This document shows, piece by piece, positions 63,067 to 64,000 of a DNA stretch of 64,000 bases. The notes beneath the pieces are model-generated. The model was not told the DNA's origin and searched no databases. It was given only the letters and a program-made list of their open reading frames with translations. How positions within the stretch are numbered: position 1 is the first letter of the stretch; every line of letters begins with the position of its first letter. This stretch comes from Providencia rettgeri (GTDB lineage: Bacteria > Pseudomonadota > Gammaproteobacteria > Enterobacterales > Enterobacteriaceae): NCBI RefSeq assembly GCF_023205015.1, contig NZ_CP096258.1:868001-932000 (forward strand), in the 5' to 3' direction. Position numbers and translations under genes: made by a program.

Positions 63067-63169
63067 TGCTGTAGCATTGTTGACTGCACTCACGGCTCCT
63101 AGTCACACTGTATGCCGTTAGGGCTGAGTTCGCTTATCGCCTAGCTACAACCCAAATTATGTAGGGTAT
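63067..63169. repeat. Palindromic intergenic repeat, copy 2
   Basis: Diverged direct copy of the unit at 62946-63053: shares CATTGTTGACTGCACTCACGG and CCTAGTCACA, but has lost part of the central palindrome. Starts 13 bp after copy 1. Confidence 0.6.
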
Positions 63170-63188
63170 CTTGGTGATACCCTACATA
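63158..63188. terminator. Strong hairpin after the repeats
   Basis: 13-bp perfect stem TATGTAGGGTATC / GATACCCTACATA with a 5-nt loop, between yedF and the convergent acetyltransferase gene. Could end yedEF transcripts or belong to the repeat. Confidence 0.55.
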
Positions 63189-63262
63189 TATTAAAGTGAC
63201 CTATAAGTTGGGGAACGGAATGCGGAAAGTAGAGGCAATGGGAAGTAGAGGCAATAGTGTGC

Positions 63263-63778
63263 TTACTCTTCTTGTTCTTGCCAATGAGTAATATCTAGAA
63301 CCAGTTCGCATTCATCATCCATATAAGCGCCTGTTGGGACAAACCCCAGCTTTTTGTAAAACTCAAATGGACTTTCTTCCCCTTCACCACAGCTGTTATA
63401 AAGGCGTGGATAACCTTTTCTTTTTAAATACTGAATGACTTGGACCAATGCTTCTCGGCCAAACCCCAATTTTTGGTAGGGTTCAGCAATCATAAAACGC
63501 CAAAGCATAATGCCATCATATTCTAATTCGTCATCATCTAGCCCTGAATGCAGCATGATGAAACCAACAGGAACATCATCCGCGTAAATGCCTCGATACC
63601 ATGCGCAATCCGAAAATTGGGCCTCTACCATGGAATAGGCGTTATCAGCTACCATATTACGTTGCGCTTCACTCAGTGTATGGCTTAATAGGCAAATCTC
63701 AGAAAAATTATCGGCAGTGATTTTTTGCAAGGTAACTTGTGAATTTTCATCCAATTCAGGTTCGATGAGCTCTTTCAT
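63263..63778 (-). CDS. GNAT-family N-acetyltransferase
   Basis: 171 residues. GNAT fold: VPVGFIMLHSG (strand 4), LWRFMIAEPYQKLGFGREALVQVIQYLKRKG with the acetyl-CoA loop QKLGFG, then SPFEFYKKLGFVPTG. Resembles spermidine/diamine acetyltransferase-like proteins, but the substrate is unknown. ATG at 63778 with SD GGAAATG. Monocistronic. Confidence 0.88.
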   Translation of the reverse strand: MKELIEPELDENSQVTLQKITADNFSEICLLSHTLSEAQRNMVADNAYSMVEAQFSDCAWYRGIYADDVPVGFIMLHSGLDDDELEYDGIMLWRFMIAEPYQKLGFGREALVQVIQYLKRKGYPRLYNSCGEGEESPFEFYKKLGFVPTGAYMDDECELVLDITHWQEQEE

Positions 63779-64000
63779 AACATTTCCTTCGACAGAATAT
63801 TGACCATAACCATCAGCGATGGGCTATTTTTATTATTGTTGTTGAACATCATTAAATATTAGAAATTTACGATATGGATATAAATCAACCAGAGATTTCA
63901 CGACCAGTCAACGACTTAATTGTGGCTATGTAAGCGGGGTCTAAAAAGTGATGGCAACTTACTTAAGTGTCAGTTGCCATTGTGAGAATTATAGAGAATA
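63779..64000. other. Right-hand spacer
   Basis: 222 bp upstream of the acetyltransferase gene; nothing coding recognised before the window ends. Confidence 0.4.

Noticed and set aside
62902..63093. 63-residue minus-strand frame after yedF
   Set aside because: It lies across the palindromic repeat and has no SD or family resemblance.
1..64000. CRISPR arrays, tRNA/rRNA genes, transposases, prophage genes
   Set aside because: None seen. The regular GGN-coding repeats at 9.6-10.4 kb are coding repeats, not spacer-repeat arrays.

Overview
The window is AT-rich enterobacterial chromosome. Its gene order (yjjX-gpmB-rob-creA-arcA, thrLABC, yaaA-talB-mog-satP, dnaKJ, nhaAR-rpsT-ribF-ileS-lspA-fkpB-ispH, dapB-carAB) is the region around minute 0 of Escherichia coli. 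The low GC, the diverged protein sequences and the extra modules point to Morganellaceae, most likely Providencia. That assignment rests on remembered protein similarity and was not tested by any search.

Layout. 1-4.6 kb: nucleotide house-cleaning (yjjX, gpmB), the regulators rob and arcA, and creA. 4.6-9.5 kb: threonine operon with leader peptide and attenuator. 9.5-20.9 kb: an accessory block absent from this place in E. coli. It has a complete Cus/Sil-type copper/silver system (cusRS divergent from cusCFBA plus a DUF411 gene) and, beyond cusS, four small exported proteins of unusual composition. 20.9-31.5 kb: an aldo-keto reductase gene with a 34-bp tandem duplication over its start, then yaaA, talB, mog, satP and dnaKJ, then an exported amidohydrolase and a DMT transporter. 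31.9-40.9 kb: nhaAR, rpsT, ribF-ileS-lspA and fkpB-ispH. 40.9-48.9 kb: a type 1-like chaperone/usher fimbrial operon inserted between ispH and dapB, behind a 1.3-kb AT-rich non-coding leader. 49.2-54.9 kb: dapB and carAB with a double ArgR operator. 55-60 kb: a MerR regulator with tandem TipAS-type domains, yghB-metC, and Fur-controlled exbBD. 60-64 kb: a 1.5-kb gene-free stretch with promoter and terminator signals, yedEF, a pair of palindromic repeats and a GNAT acetyltransferase.

How parts work together. CusS senses Ag+/Cu+ in the periplasm and CusR activates the CBA efflux pump. The intergenic DNA carries a perfect two-fold CusR box exactly 30 nt before a TATTAT -10 element. A near-perfect second copy with the same 30-nt spacing and the same -10 sequence lies upstream of the 154-residue exported protein at 11377-11841, so this uncharacterised protein is probably part of the metal response. 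The neighbouring 64-, 76- and 217-residue exported proteins have low-complexity mature parts (Asp-rich or Gly/Asn-rich). Two of them share signal peptide and 5' leader DNA, so they look like a small family made by duplication.

No rRNA, tRNA, CRISPR array, prophage or insertion sequence was seen.
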